Shown here one piece after another: positions 1-9,700 of a stretch of DNA of 64,000 bases; position 1 is the stretch's first letter; every line of letters begins with the position of its first letter. The notes under the pieces are model-generated. The model searched no databases. It was not told the DNA's origin and saw only the letters and a list, made by a program, of their open reading frames with translations. The stretch is from NCBI RefSeq assembly GCF_016919405.1, contig NZ_CP070353.1, forward strand, positions 2,294,001 through 2,358,000, given 5' to 3'. The DNA is from Ensifer sp. PDNC004 (GTDB taxonomy: Bacteria > Pseudomonadota > Alphaproteobacteria > Rhizobiales > Rhizobiaceae). Both the position numbers and the translations under genes were made by a program.

Positions 1-868
1 TGTTGGTCTCGGTGATCTCGGCGCCAGCGCGGCGGATCGCTTCGAGAGCCGTGTCGAGCAGGGCCATGTCGGTGTCTTCGAGGATGACGTCGCCGCCGGT
101 CATGGCAACGGCCATGGCATAGGTGCCGGTCTCGATGCGATCCGGCAAGACGCGGTGGCGCGCGCCGGAAAGCGAACGTACGCCTTCAATCGTGATCGTC
201 GGCGTGCCCTGGCCGGTGACCTTGGCGCCCATGGCGTTGAGGCAGTTGGCGAGATCGACGACCTCGGGCTCGCGGGCGGCGTTGCCGAGCACCGTGGTGC
301 CGTTGGCAAGGGTCGCAGCCATCATCAGAACGTGGGTGGCGCCGACCGACACTTTCGGGAAGGTGTAACGCGCGCCGATCAAGCCGCCGGCGGGCGCCGT
401 CGCGTTGACGTAGCCGCCATCGATCTCGATGTTGGCGGAAAGCGCCTTGAGGCCCTCGATGAAAAGATCGACCGGACGCGTGCCGATGGCGCAGCCGCCC
501 GGTAGCGAAACCCGCGCCTTGCCTTCACGGGCGAGCAGCGGGCCGATGACCCAGAAGCTGGCACGCATCTTCGAAACCAGCTCGTAAGGGGCGGTCGTAT
601 CGACGATGTTGCGGCAGGTGAAGTGGATGGTGCGGGCGTAGCTCTCGCCCTGGCGCTCGCGGCGGCCGTTGACGGAGATATCCGCGCCATGATTGCCGAG
701 GATGCGGATCAGCTGCTCGACGTCGGCCAGATGCGGCACGTTTTCGAGCGTCAGCGTGTCGTCGGTCAGAAGCGACGCAATCATCAGCGGCAGGGCCGCA
801 TTCTTGGCGCCCGAAATCGGGATGACGCCATTGAGCTTGTTGCCGCCTACAATCCTGATGCGATCCAT
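1..868 (-). CDS. murA: UDP-N-acetylglucosamine 1-carboxyvinyltransferase, C-terminus cut by window edge
   Basis: MurA transfers enolpyruvate from PEP to UDP-GlcNAc in the cytoplasm, the first committed step of peptidoglycan synthesis. The frame opens with [14 protein letters not shown], and the MurA signature [14 protein letters not shown] is readable on the complementary strand near position 490. It contains the catalytic cysteine, Cys126 of this frame. About 289 codons are present, so roughly the last third of a ~430-residue protein lies before base 1. The first fold half (SGAKNAALP) and most of the second are visible. A small basic protein gene lies upstream on the same strand. The identification is secure; only completeness is unknown. 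Confidence 0.96.
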   Translation of the reverse strand, partial: MDRIRIVGGNKLNGVIPISGAKNAALPLMIASLLTDDTLTLENVPHLADVEQLIRILGNHGADISVNGRRERQGESYARTIHFTCRNIVDTTAPYELVSKMRASFWVIGPLLAREGKARVSLPGGCAIGTRPVDLFIEGLKALSANIEIDGGYVNATAPAGGLIGARYTFPKVSVGATHVLMMAATLANGTTVLGNAAREPEVVDLANCLNAMGAKVTGQGTPTITIEGVRSLSGARHRVLPDRIETGTYAMAVAMTGGDVILEDTDMALLDTALEAIRRAGAEITETN

Positions 869-1130
869 GAGGCCTCTCGAACGGGCTTGGCCCGCCTTTC
901 CAAAATAATCCGATGTTGTCTGAAGGCGCCTCTTTAGTGGAGACGCCGCGAAATTAGAAGTACCTTGAACGCCGCGCATCCGTTCAGACGCCTGGCGCTG
1001 TAATATTTAGGTCGCTGCACAGCTTTCCCCCGCGATCGGTCCCGATTTACGGACCTGTGCATTCGTACGGCCGATGGCCATGCCGCCGGCAAATTGAAAA
1101 CGAAGCGGCGGATACCGCTTCCCGCCCGTA

Positions 1131-1382
1131 CTAATCTTGGGATTCGTCCGTTTTTGCGGCAGGAAGACCGCTGACTTCATCAGCAGCGCCGGATCGGCGC
1201 GCCCGCATCTGCTGCTTGCGGCGCATGAGGTTGTCGCGCAAGTTCCTGGCAAGGCGCGCCTTTTTCAGGTCCGCCTCGGTCGTATCCTTTATCTTTTTCT
1301 GGCGCACCTTGCCGTCCGCCTGCCGCTCGTCAGGCGTGGACACGGCCTTGCCGCTTTCTTCGTCGTCTGTTTGCATGCCCAT
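1131..1382 (-). CDS. Conserved small basic hypothetical protein upstream of murA
   Basis: An 83-residue protein with an acidic N-terminus (QTDDEESGK) and a Lys/Arg-rich middle (KKARLARNLRDNLMRRKQQ) likely to form a charged helix. There is no signal peptide, membrane segment or cysteine. I do not recognise a named domain. The highly basic helix could bind nucleic acid or be part of a complex, but that is a guess. The start is uncertain: in-frame ATGs lie at 1382 and 1376 and a TTG at 1394, none with a clear ribosome binding site. It points the same way as murA with a 262-base gap. Its position next to murA and coherent composition support a real gene. Confidence 0.6.
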   Translation of the reverse strand: MGMQTDDEESGKAVSTPDERQADGKVRQKKIKDTTEADLKKARLARNLRDNLMRRKQQMRARRSGAADEVSGLPAAKTDESQD

Positions 1383-1533
1383 GCCATAGCGCAAAACCAG
1401 GGTCTTCGGAAGCGCCAGCGACTTTTCTCACAGCTCTTCACGAAAAACTTCGAAAACCTGCTTGCACTCCCCGCTCAGCTATGGCAATAGCCCCCTCGCT
1501 TGATGCGGCTGACACACGAACCGGCCGCCAGAT

Positions 1534-1608
1534 GCTGCTATAGCTCAGGGGTAGAGCACTCCCTTGGTAAGGGAGAGGCCGAGAGTTCAAATCTCTCTAG
1601 CAGCACCA
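1534..1608 (+). tRNA. tRNA-Thr (anticodon GGT)
   Basis: The acceptor arms GCTGCTA (1534-1540) and TAGCAGC (1598-1604) pair fully, followed by A and an encoded CCA at 1606-1608. The D arm contains AGCTCAGGGGTAGAGC. The anticodon stem CTCCC/GGGAG encloses the loop TTGGTAA with anticodon GGT, which reads the ACC threonine codon. The T arm is GAGAGTTCAAATCTCTC. All cloverleaf elements are present, so the gene looks functional. Confidence 0.97.
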
Positions 1609-1933
1609 GTTTTCTCTCAAGAGATACAATCGGTTATTCGCGTGCGAAGCGCTTCGCAATGCTCCGTCGGTTGCCATCTGCAAGCCGCCTCATCCGAACA
1701 TTTGACCGCATCATCCGTGGCGGGTCAGTAGCTCACGCCTTACCCTTTTCGGTCCACCGACAGCCGTTCACCTGGTACGTCCTCTGCGCTACACTTCGAT
1801 TCGGGCGCGCCCACGCCTCCCCCCTCCTATCGGGAAAGCAGATTTCATGCGGGGCCATCCATCATCGAACCGACTGTTCGAGCATTGCGCATAAGGAGGG
1901 ATTGCGAAGGTTGCTCGCATCAGGAGGTTACGG
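1609..1933 (+). other. Intergenic stretch after tRNA-Thr, no gene recognised
   Basis: These 325 bases hold no convincing reading frame, no second copy of the tRNA 3' end and no integrase, so there is no sign of an attachment site. The only clear element is a strong ribosome binding site (AGGAGG, 1921-1926) that belongs to the next gene. Confidence 0.5.
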
Positions 1934-2669
1934 ATGAAACTGACTGCGCCGATCTACCATCTGAAACGCAAGGCGAAACGCCTATGCCGCGGCGAAGCCA
2001 TTTCCTTGCATGAGGCGCTCGATCGCATTGCCGTTCAGGAGGGCTACTCAACTTGGAGCCTGCTTGCGGCACGACAAACGACTGCCGGCACCGCGGCGAG
2101 TATGCTTGCCCCGCTCGCTCCCGGAGATCTCGTGGTCCTCGGCGCACGGCCCCGGCCAGGGCAAGACGCTGAAGAGCCTCGAGCTTGCCGTAGAGGCGAT
2201 GAGGGCCGGCCATCGCGCCTACTTCTTCACACTGGAATATACCGTGACGGACGTCATAGAGCGTTTTGCGACCATCAGGGCCGACTATGGCCGGTTTGCC
2301 CCGCTGTTCGAGATCGATTGCTCCGACACGATCAGCGCCGACCATATCGTCGGTAAGCTGTCCAAGGGCGATCCCGGCACGCTGGTGGTCGTCGATTACC
2401 TCCAGCTTCTCGATCAGCGACGTGACAATCCCGCTCTTGGCGATCAGGTGCGCAAATTGAGGGCATTCGCGCGGCAACGCGGGTTGATCATCATCTTCAT
2501 CTCGCAGATCGATCGATCCTTCGAAGCCGCCGTGAAACAACTTCCGGACCTGGACGATATCCGGATGCCGAACCCCGTTGATCTCCGGCTTTTCGACAAG
2601 GCCTACTTCTTGAACAAGGGCGAAGCGAGGCTACTGGCGATAAACTGTAACAAGAGCCTGCCTCGCTGA
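1934..2669 (+). pseudogene. Small DnaB/RadA-type P-loop ATPase (DNA helicase-like), single-base frameshift
   Basis: Two overlapping frames together encode one ~245-residue RecA-fold protein. The first (from ATG 1934, with AGGAGG just upstream) runs MKLTAPIYHLKRKAKRL to GDLVVLGARP. The second continues with GQGKTLKSLELAVEAMRAG and ends at 2669. The P-loop GARPGQGKT is restored only if one C is removed from the CCCC run at 2150-2153. Downstream, the Walker B strand LVVVDYLQLL and the FISQIDR motif of DnaB-family ATPases are intact. From memory, other rhizobia carry an uninterrupted protein of this type annotated as a DNA helicase. The frameshift breaks the ATP-binding loop, so the product would be inactive unless this is a sequencing error or slippage occurs on the C run. 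Confidence 0.75.
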
Positions 2670-2733
2670 CACCCGGAACGTATTTCCCGATGCTGCGTTA
2701 TCGTTTCAAAAGCAGCAACGCGGAGGCTTCTCA

Positions 2734-2808
2734 ATGAAAGGTATTGTTCTCTGGCTTATGGGCGTGCCGCTCATCGTCATCATCCTTCTCTACATGTTCG
2801 TATTCTAG
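2734..2808 (+). CDS. 24-residue single-span membrane peptide
   Basis: The reading frame encodes a very short peptide that is almost entirely one hydrophobic helix: a charged start (MKGIV), then LWLMGVPLIVIILLYMFVF, then stop. A good ribosome binding site (CGGAGG, 2721-2726) lies 7 bases before the ATG. The predicted topology is a single membrane span with the Lys on the cytoplasmic side. The function is unknown; tiny membrane peptides often modulate a larger membrane complex. It is followed by a structured 3' region ending in a strong terminator at 2945, so a short dedicated transcript is likely. The frameshifted ATPase gene ends 64 bases upstream. Confidence 0.6.
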   Translation: MKGIVLWLMGVPLIVIILLYMFVF

Positions 2809-2822
2809 AGAAGCAAAATGCA

Positions 2823-2945
2823 ATGGCAGGTTGTCGCCTTAACGCAACCTTAAGATTCCACTGCCAGATTTGATATTGCGATGATGGACAATCGCAACAT
2901 CTTTGATCCCCTTTTGAAACCGGCTTCTGCCGGTTTCTTTTTTTT
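2823..2945 (+). ncRNA. Candidate small RNA or structured 3' UTR
   Basis: Three stem-loops occur in a row in this 123-base stretch. The first is TGGCAG...CTGCCA enclosing a nested GGTTG...CAACC. The second is TTGCGA...TCGCAA near 2878-2899. The last is an intrinsic terminator with a U tract. There is no reading frame here. This dense structure ending in a Rho-independent terminator is typical of trans-acting rhizobial sRNAs, or of a processed 3' UTR of the membrane peptide gene. No promoter was identified, so which of the two it is remains open. Confidence 0.4.
2916..2945 (+). terminator. Rho-independent terminator
   Basis: The perfect 8-bp stem GAAACCGG/CCGGTTTC (2916-2923 and 2930-2937) with a 6-base loop is followed by eight T residues. 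It ends the plus-strand transcript carrying the 24-residue peptide gene and separates it from the convergent pncB. Confidence 0.9.
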
Positions 2946-2995
2946 GCAAGTTCGCTCAGCACGCGGCGTCGTTTGACTTAGGCGTTACTTGGCGG

Positions 2996-4300
2996 TCAGA
3001 CCTTAACCGCCTGCTCAACGAAATCCTGCGAGCCAAAAAACTTGAGGTAGCGCTCGACCTCGGCCGGGTCACCGGTCGCCTTGCGCGGATTGTCGGAGAG
3101 TTTTACAGCCGGCCGGCCATCCGCCTCGCTGACCTTGCAAACGATCGAAATCGGACTGAGGCCGCTGATTTCCGTCGGCGCGCAACCGGCAAAATCATTG
3201 GTAAGGTTGGTGCCCCAGCCGAAGCTCATGCGCACGCGCCCCTCGAAGTGGCGGTACGTCTCGATGATGGTGTCGACGTCGAGACCATCGGAGAAGATCA
3301 GCAGCTTTTCCCGAGGATCCCGTCCCATCTTCTTCCACCAGGCGACGATTTTTTCGCCACCTTCGATCGGCGGCGCGCTGTCCGGCCGAAAGCCCGTCCA
3401 GTCCGCCACCCATTTCGGCGCGTCACGCAGGAACGCCGCTGTGCCGAAGGCATCAGGCAGCACGATCAGGAGATTGCCGCCATAGAGTTGGTTCCAGTCC
3501 TGCAGCACCTTGTAGGGGGCGGCGGCCAGTTCCTTGTCGTTGCGGGCAAGGGCTGCGGCCACCATCGGCAATTCGTGTGCGTTGGTGCCAAGCGCTTCCA
3601 GATCGTTGTCCATGGCGAGCAACACGTTGCTGGTACCGGAGAACGAGCTTCCGATTCCTTCCTTCAGCGCCTCGACGCACCAGCGCTGCCAAAGGAAGCT
3701 GTGGCGGCGGCGCGTGCCGAAATCGGAGATCCTGAGGTTAGGATACTGCCGCAGCCGCTCGACTTTGGACCACATCTTGGCCTTGGCGCGGGCATAGAGC
3801 ACATCGAGGGTAAAGGGACCGAGGCCCTTCATCGCCGAGCGCGAGCGCAGCTCGTTGATGATCGCCAGCGCCGGGATCTCCCACATGGTGGTCTCCGCCC
3901 AGCGGCCGCGGAAGGTCAGCTCGAACTGGCCGTCGCTGCGTTTCAGCTCATAATCCGGCAGGCGGAACTTGGCTAGCCAGGCGAGAAACTCCGGCGAGAA
4001 GATCTGCTTGCGGCCATAGAAGGTATTACCCGCAAGCCAGATCATTTCCTTCTTGGAAAAACGCAACTCGCGTGCGTGATCGAGCTGCTCGCGCAGTTCC
4101 TGCTCGTCGATCTCGTCGGCGAGCCGCACCGTCTTCGTGCGGTTGATCAGCGAGAAGGTCGCATCGACATCCGGATAGAGCTGCCAGATCATCTGCAGCA
4201 TCAGGAGCTTGTAAAAATCCGTGTCCAGCAGGCTGCGTACGATCGGGTCGAGTTTCCAGGCATGATTGTAGACGCGCCTGGCGATATCGGTCTTCGTCAT
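2996..4300 (-). CDS. pncB: Nicotinate phosphoribosyltransferase
   Basis: PncB converts nicotinate plus PRPP to nicotinate mononucleotide in the NAD salvage (Preiss-Handler) pathway. The 434-residue length matches the family. Characteristic blocks include [20 protein letters not shown] near the N-terminus, [16 protein letters not shown] (phosphoribosyltransferase core, around residue 195), [11 protein letters not shown], and [18 protein letters not shown] with [11 protein letters not shown] near the C-terminal third. The gene lies 45 bases downstream of pncA on the same strand, so the two make a two-gene salvage operon: PncA supplies nicotinate and PncB consumes it. It converges on the terminator at 2916-2945. 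Confidence 0.96.
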   Translation of the reverse strand: MTKTDIARRVYNHAWKLDPIVRSLLDTDFYKLLMLQMIWQLYPDVDATFSLINRTKTVRLADEIDEQELREQLDHARELRFSKKEMIWLAGNTFYGRKQIFSPEFLAWLAKFRLPDYELKRSDGQFELTFRGRWAETTMWEIPALAIINELRSRSAMKGLGPFTLDVLYARAKAKMWSKVERLRQYPNLRISDFGTRRRHSFLWQRWCVEALKEGIGSSFSGTSNVLLAMDNDLEALGTNAHELPMVAAALARNDKELAAAPYKVLQDWNQLYGGNLLIVLPDAFGTAAFLRDAPKWVADWTGFRPDSAPPIEGGEKIVAWWKKMGRDPREKLLIFSDGLDVDTIIETYRHFEGRVRMSFGWGTNLTNDFAGCAPTEISGLSPISIVCKVSEADGRPAVKLSDNPRKATGDPAEVERYLKFFGSQDFVEQAVKV

Positions 4301-4345
4301 CGGTGAAATTGCTCCTTCCTCTTAGGCGAGGCTAGATCATCTCGG

Positions 4346-4945
4346 CTAGTTCAGCTCGACACCGGCATCACGCATACGCGTCACCATGGCATGAAGCGAG
4401 CCGTTGAGGTCGATGCCCCGACAGGCATCGAGAACGACCGTGGTCGAGAATCCCTGCGCCACCGCGTCGAGCGCGGAGAAAGCAACGCAGAAGTCGGTCG
4501 CGAGCCCGCAGAGCGTCACCTTTTTGATGCCGCGATCCCTGAGATAGCCGGAAAGACCGGTCGGCGTCCGGCGGTCGTTCTCGAAGAAGGCGGAATAGCT
4601 GTCAATCTGGGGGCGGAAACCCTTGCGGATCAAAAGCTCGGCGCGGGTCCATTCGAGCGCCGGATGGAATTCGGCGCCAGCGCTGCCCTGCACGCAATGA
4701 TCCGGCCAGAGCGTCTGCGCGCCATAGGGCATGGCGATCATTTCGAAGGGGTTTTTGCCAGGATGGCTGGAAGCGAAGCTCGAGTGGCCGGACGGATGCC
4801 AGTCCTGGGTCAGAACCACATGCTCGAAGCGACCGATCAGGCCGTTGATCATCGGCACGATCTCGTCGCCACCCGCCACACCTAGCGCGCCGCCCGGGCA
4901 GAAATCGTTCTGCACATCCACGACGATCAACGCTTTATCCGCCAT
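4346..4945 (-). CDS. pncA: Nicotinamidase
   Basis: This cysteine hydrolase deamidates nicotinamide to nicotinate, feeding PncB. The catalytic triad is visible: Asp10 in VVDVQNDF, Lys108 in LIRKGF and Cys153 in LCGLATDFCV. The metal-site block QDWHPSGHSSF follows at about residue 47. The 199-residue length is normal. I prefer the ATG at 4945 over the adjacent one at 4948 because AGAGG then sits six bases away. Gene order and the short gap to pncB indicate co-transcription. No regulator such as an NrtR is seen alongside. Confidence 0.96.
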   Translation of the reverse strand: MADKALIVVDVQNDFCPGGALGVAGGDEIVPMINGLIGRFEHVVLTQDWHPSGHSSFASSHPGKNPFEMIAMPYGAQTLWPDHCVQGSAGAEFHPALEWTRAELLIRKGFRPQIDSYSAFFENDRRTPTGLSGYLRDRGIKKVTLCGLATDFCVAFSALDAVAQGFSTTVVLDACRGIDLNGSLHAMVTRMRDAGVELN

Positions 4946-5072
4946 CATTCACCTCTTGGCCGATCAACTGGTTATCGATCACCAAAATCGATTTAAGTCC
5001 AAGATCAATCACAGAATTTGAGCGACGACAAGCCAGTTCCGCAGGCTTCGAGGACCAGGAGGATAGATAAGC

Positions 5073-5102
5073 AAAAAGGGCGCCGGCATGGCCGACGCCC
5101 TT
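5073..5102 (-). terminator. Rho-independent terminator of rkpU
   Basis: Read on the minus strand, AAGGGCGTCGGCC-ATG-CCGGCGCCCTT forms a near-perfect hairpin followed by a short T run. It lies 22 bases past the stop codon of the polysaccharide export gene and isolates it from the pnc operon. Confidence 0.85.
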
Positions 5103-5124
5103 GAACAAATGAAATTGAAAACAA

Positions 5125-6312
5125 TCAGTTTCCGAGATTGTTGATGTTGTCCGCGATCGAGAAGCCGGAATTGGCAATGCCGACCGGCTGGGCGACGAAG
5201 TTGAGGAACTTCGAGAAATCGACCGACGGGTGACGCGAGGCATAGATGACGTCGCGATTCTTGACCGGGAAGGTCTGGCCGACAATCAGGCTGTCCGGCT
5301 TGCTCATGTCAAAGCGGTAGACGATCGGGTAGCGACCCACGCTGTCGGTCTTCATGCCCTTGCGCAGCATTTCGTTGAAACGCTGCTGACCGAGCAGGCT
5401 CATGACCACATCAGGCTCTTCGTAACGGAAGATGAAATAGCCCTTCATGTCGAGCGTGTAGTCCGAGCCACCGCCGGCAAGGCCCATCGCCTCGAGCAGA
5501 TTGAGATCGTTGGCGCCGAATTCGACGCGCTGGTTGGCCTTGACCGCACCGAGGATCGTGAAGCGGCGCGGATCGCGCGTCACGAAGATCTGGTCGCCCG
5601 GCTTGACGTGGATATTTTCCGACGGGTTCTCGATGATCGACTTCAGGAGAACCGTTCCGGTCTTCTTGCCGCGCACCAATGTGACGAAGGTCTCGTAGGG
5701 CTGCGCGACCGGGCCGCCGGCCTTGGCGATGACCTCGTTGATCGTTTCGTCGACGAGGCTCAGCGGCACCACCGACGATTTGCCGACGGCACCCGAAACC
5801 GTAACGTTGCGCGACGCGGTGCTCATGCTCGTGACGATGACGTCGGGCTCAACGGCCTTTTGCTTCAGCGCTTCCAGAATTTCCTGGCGCGCCTGCTCCA
5901 GTGTCAGGCCGGCAAACTTGACCGGGCCGACATAGGGGATGGCAGCCTTGCCATCCGGCTGAACGACGAGATCGATGCTCGTCTGCTTGGAGTCCTGCGT
6001 CGAGAACAAGCCGTCGCTGCCGGCTTCGAAGATCGAGACCTTAAGCTGATCGCCAACGCCGATGACGACGCGGCCAACACCGCCGCCAATGCCGAAACGG
6101 CGATTGAGCGTCGAGGAGACATAATCGGAAACGAGACGCGCGGAGCGTCCGTCCACATCGACGATGTCGAAAACCGTTGCATTCTGGCGGCCGATCTCGG
6201 CGCCTGACTGGCCGGCGTCCTTGACGATCGCTCCGGCCAACGGCCCCTCACCAGGCACAGCCTGGCATCCGACGAGGGCGGAACAAAGCAGAAGGGCACT
6301 GACTCGTTTCAA
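5125..6312 (-). CDS. rkpU: Polysaccharide export lipoprotein of the Wza/KpsD (OPX) type
   Basis: A 395-residue protein with a lipoprotein signal (MKRVSALLLCSALVGC, lipid attachment at Cys16). It has the poly-export block (GVGDQLKVSIFEA, about residues 85-165) and following SLBB-type ligand-binding segments (VTVSGAVGKSSVVPLS, FTILGAVKANQRVEFG). Proteins of this family form or gate the outer-membrane channel through which capsule passes. It is divergent from rkpA, as reported for rkpU in the Sinorhizobium meliloti Rm41 rkp-1 region (established knowledge), and the symbol rests on that synteny. A strong terminator follows. The likely partners are an inner-membrane PCP/ABC exporter, which is not in this window. 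Confidence 0.85.
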   Translation of the reverse strand: MKRVSALLLCSALVGCQAVPGEGPLAGAIVKDAGQSGAEIGRQNATVFDIVDVDGRSARLVSDYVSSTLNRRFGIGGGVGRVVIGVGDQLKVSIFEAGSDGLFSTQDSKQTSIDLVVQPDGKAAIPYVGPVKFAGLTLEQARQEILEALKQKAVEPDVIVTSMSTASRNVTVSGAVGKSSVVPLSLVDETINEVIAKAGGPVAQPYETFVTLVRGKKTGTVLLKSIIENPSENIHVKPGDQIFVTRDPRRFTILGAVKANQRVEFGANDLNLLEAMGLAGGGSDYTLDMKGYFIFRYEEPDVVMSLLGQQRFNEMLRKGMKTDSVGRYPIVYRFDMSKPDSLIVGQTFPVKNRDVIYASRHPSVDFSKFLNFVAQPVGIANSGFSIADNINNLGN

Positions 6313-6720
6313 CTACGACACTCCACATTCGGCACAGCCATGATTTTGCTCATGGTTCCGCGCCGCATCATCCCCCGGCAGGGAATTTCGCCGGTCTCTG
6401 AAAAGCACAATCGCCGTCCCACAACAAGTCACCCCAAGACCAAGACGGGCAATTTATTTGAGCCCGCGTCTTTCTGGTCATACCTTCGATACCTTGAGCG
6501 TGGTTTGTCGCCCAATCCGACTTGGACTGGCGTTGACAGCGTGTATATCTTCAGTCTTTGGGGTTGAAAGCTAGGGACTTTAAGTTAAAAGCTGACTAAT
6601 GAGGCGGAACGAATATAGCTGGGGATAGCCCGCAAGCATGACGATTGGCGATTGCATTTCGACCTCCGCCGCGCAATCGCAGGTGCAACTTTAACGGCAT
6701 TTTAGAGCGTTCGATCATAC
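6313..6720. promoter_or_regulatory. Divergent rkpU-rkpA control region
   Basis: These 408 bases separate the two divergent rkp transcription units and must hold both promoters. A small inverted repeat CCATGA-N6-TCATGG sits at 6338-6355, 25 bases upstream of rkpU. A TTGACA element occurs near 6534, but no convincing -10 box at the usual spacing was found. The rkpA ATG has only a weak ribosome binding site (AGAGCG). No gene is supported here. Confidence 0.4.
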
Positions 6721-9700
6721 ATGGCTGTTGAGATTATTGGGCGTGCATGCCTCGCCCCTGGAGCAGAATCGCCCTCGGCGTTGTTCAAACTTCTACGTCA
6801 GGGCAAGTGCACCGTCACCAGCATTCCATCGGATCGCTGGGATGTCGCGCGATTCTGGCATCCCGTCATGGGCACGCAGGGGAAGACCTATTCCTTCGCG
6901 GCCGGCGTGCTGGATCAACTCTATGATTTCGACCCGGCCGTCTTCGGCATGTCGCAGCGCGAGGCCATGTATATGGACCCGCAGCAGCGCGTGCTGCTCC
7001 AACTCGCCTGGCGGGCGCTTGAAGACGCCAACATCTCGTCGACGTCGCTGCACGGCGAAAACGTCGGTGTCTATATCGGCGCATCGAGCCTCGACCACGC
7101 CAACCTGACGGTCGAGGATCCGGCCGCAGCCGGCCCCTATTTCATGACCGGCAACACGCTGTCGATCGTGTCGAACCGCATCTCGCACATCTTCGGCCTC
7201 AGCGGCCCGAGCATGACGGTCGATACCGCCTGTTCCTCCTCGCTGGTCGCACTCGACCAGGCGATGCGGGCACTGACATCGGGCGAGATCGACACGGCGA
7301 TCGTCGGCGGCGTCAATATTCTTGCCCACCCCCTGCCCTTCGTCGGCTTCGCCCAGGCGCGCATGCTGTCGCCGGAAGGCCTCTGCCGTGCCTATGATAA
7401 CGACGGCGCCGGCTACGTGCGCGCCGAGGGCGGCGTGGTCTTCGTGCTGCGCCGTTCCGATCGGGCGCGCCGCGAAAAAGACCGCAGCTATGCGCGCATC
7501 GTCGCGACGGGCGTGAATTCGGCCGGGCGCACCAACGGCATTTCGCTGCCGTCGCGCGAAGCCCAGGCCAATCTGCTGAGAGCGATCTACGAAGGAAACG
7601 GCATCGACGCCAATCAGGTGGCCTTCGTCGAGGGCCACGGCACCGGCACCAAGGTCGGCGACCCGGCGGAAGTCTGGTCGATCGGAACGGTCATCGGCGC
7701 CAAGCGCCGGGCGCCCGTGCCGATCGGCTCGATCAAGTCGAACATCGGCCACACCGAACCCGCCTCCGGCCTCTTCGGCATGCTGAAGGCCATGATGGCG
7801 CTCGAGAACAATTACCTGCCGGCGTCGCTGCACTTCGACACGCCGAACGAGCACATCGATTTCGACGGCCTGAACGTCCGCGTCACGGCAAATCCGATAG
7901 AGCTTCTGCGCGGAAAGCGCGCGCGCCTCGCCGGCATCAACTCTTTCGGTTTCGGCGGTGCCAATGCGCACGTCGTTATCAGCGACCCGGAACCGGCGGC
8001 CGATGAAAAGGCCGCAAATCCGTCGTCGTCAGGGCATGTGTTCCTGGCAAGCGCCCATACGCAATCGAGCCTGGAAGCCCTTCTCAAGGATTACAAGACG
8101 GCTTTCGCGCATGCTTCCAAAAGTGAAGCCCGTGCGATGATCGCCGCATCGGGTGCCAACCGCGCCCATATGCGCCATCGGTTTGCCGCCCGTAGCGACC
8201 AGCCCGAAGATATCGTCCGTGCGATCGCCAGCCACCTGGAAAAGCCCGGCTCGGATATCGGCGAGGTCGGCGAGGCCGTCGCTCGCGACGCCAAGGTCGC
8301 GTTCGTGTTCTCCGGCAACGGCTCGCAATGGGCCGGCATGGGCGTGGAAGCCTTCCGTGAAAACCTGCATTTCCGCCAGTGTTTCACCTCGGTCAGCGCG
8401 CTGTTCAAGTTCCACTCGGATATCGCGCTTACCGATCTCCTGACCGATCCTGATCTCGACAAGAAGCTTGCCGACACGAAGATCGCCCAGCCACTGCTCT
8501 TTGCGGTGCAGGCCGCCCTGTCGGATTCGCTGGTTGCCATGGGCATCAAACCGGTCGCCGTTTTCGGTCACTCCGTCGGTGAAATCGCCGCGGCCTACGC
8601 CGCCGGCGCACTGTCGCTCGTCGATGCCGTTTCGATCGTTGCAAAGCGCTCGCTGCATCAGGACCTGCTTGCCGGCCACGGGACGATGGCGGCTGTCATG
8701 CTCGGTGAAGAGGCTGCTCGCGCCTTTGCCGAGGCTCGCGGTCTTGACGAACTCTGCGTTGCTGCGGTTAACGCCCATAATTCCGTGACGATCTCGGGCC
8801 CGGCCGACCAGATCTCGGCCTTCCGCGATGCCGCTCGCAAGGCGAAGATCCCGGTCCAGATCCTCGACATCAACTATCCGTTCCACCATCCGATCATCGA
8901 TCGGGCGAAGGATGCCTTCCTCTCGGACATCCCCGATATCGCGCCGCGCCGCACCGAGCTCGCCTATCTCTCGACGGTGACGGGTGCCGCGCTCGAGGGC
9001 ACGCAGCTCGATCCGGAATACTGGTGGAAGAACGTTCGCGAGCCGGTCCGCTTCCAGGCGGCCGCAGAAGCCGCGATCGAAATGGGCTGCCGCCTGTTCA
9101 TCGAGATTTCGCCGCGCCCGATCCTGTCGTCCTACGTCAAGGAGACGATCAAGCAAGCAGCAGCCCCCGGCATGGTGGTGCCGACGCTGCTCAGAGACGT
9201 CGCCGAAAGCGGCCAGGATCCGATCTCGGCCGCGATGGCACGTGCCGTTGCGCACGGCGCCGTCGTGGATACGACCCGGGTCTTCGGCAAGCGCAATGCA
9301 TCGATCGCCCTGCCAAGCCTCCCGTTCGAGCCCGTCGAGCTGCGGCCGGCGGCGACGACGGATGCCACCGACCTCTTCGGCCGGATTGCCAGACCTTACC
9401 GCCTGACCGGCTGGCGCAGCGATCCGAACAGCGGCAGCTGGAAAAACCATATCGACGCCCATCTCTTCCCGGACCTTGCCGAACACGTGGTCGACGGCAA
9501 GGCGATCTTGCCGGGCAGCGGCTTCATCGAGATTGCCGTTGCAGCGGCACAGCAGTTCTATGGCAGCGACGAAGTCGAGATCACCAATCTCGAAATCGTC
9601 CGACCGCTGGAACTCAGCGACACGAAAATCATGGAGCTGTCGACCGTCCTCTCGCCAGAGACCGGCGACCTCGAGATCCGTTCGCGCGAACGGCTGTCGG

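Noticed and set aside
1534..1933. tRNA-Thr as an integration site with the broken helicase as island remnant
   Set aside because: No integrase, no direct repeat of the tRNA 3' end, and the genes beyond are ordinary core genes.
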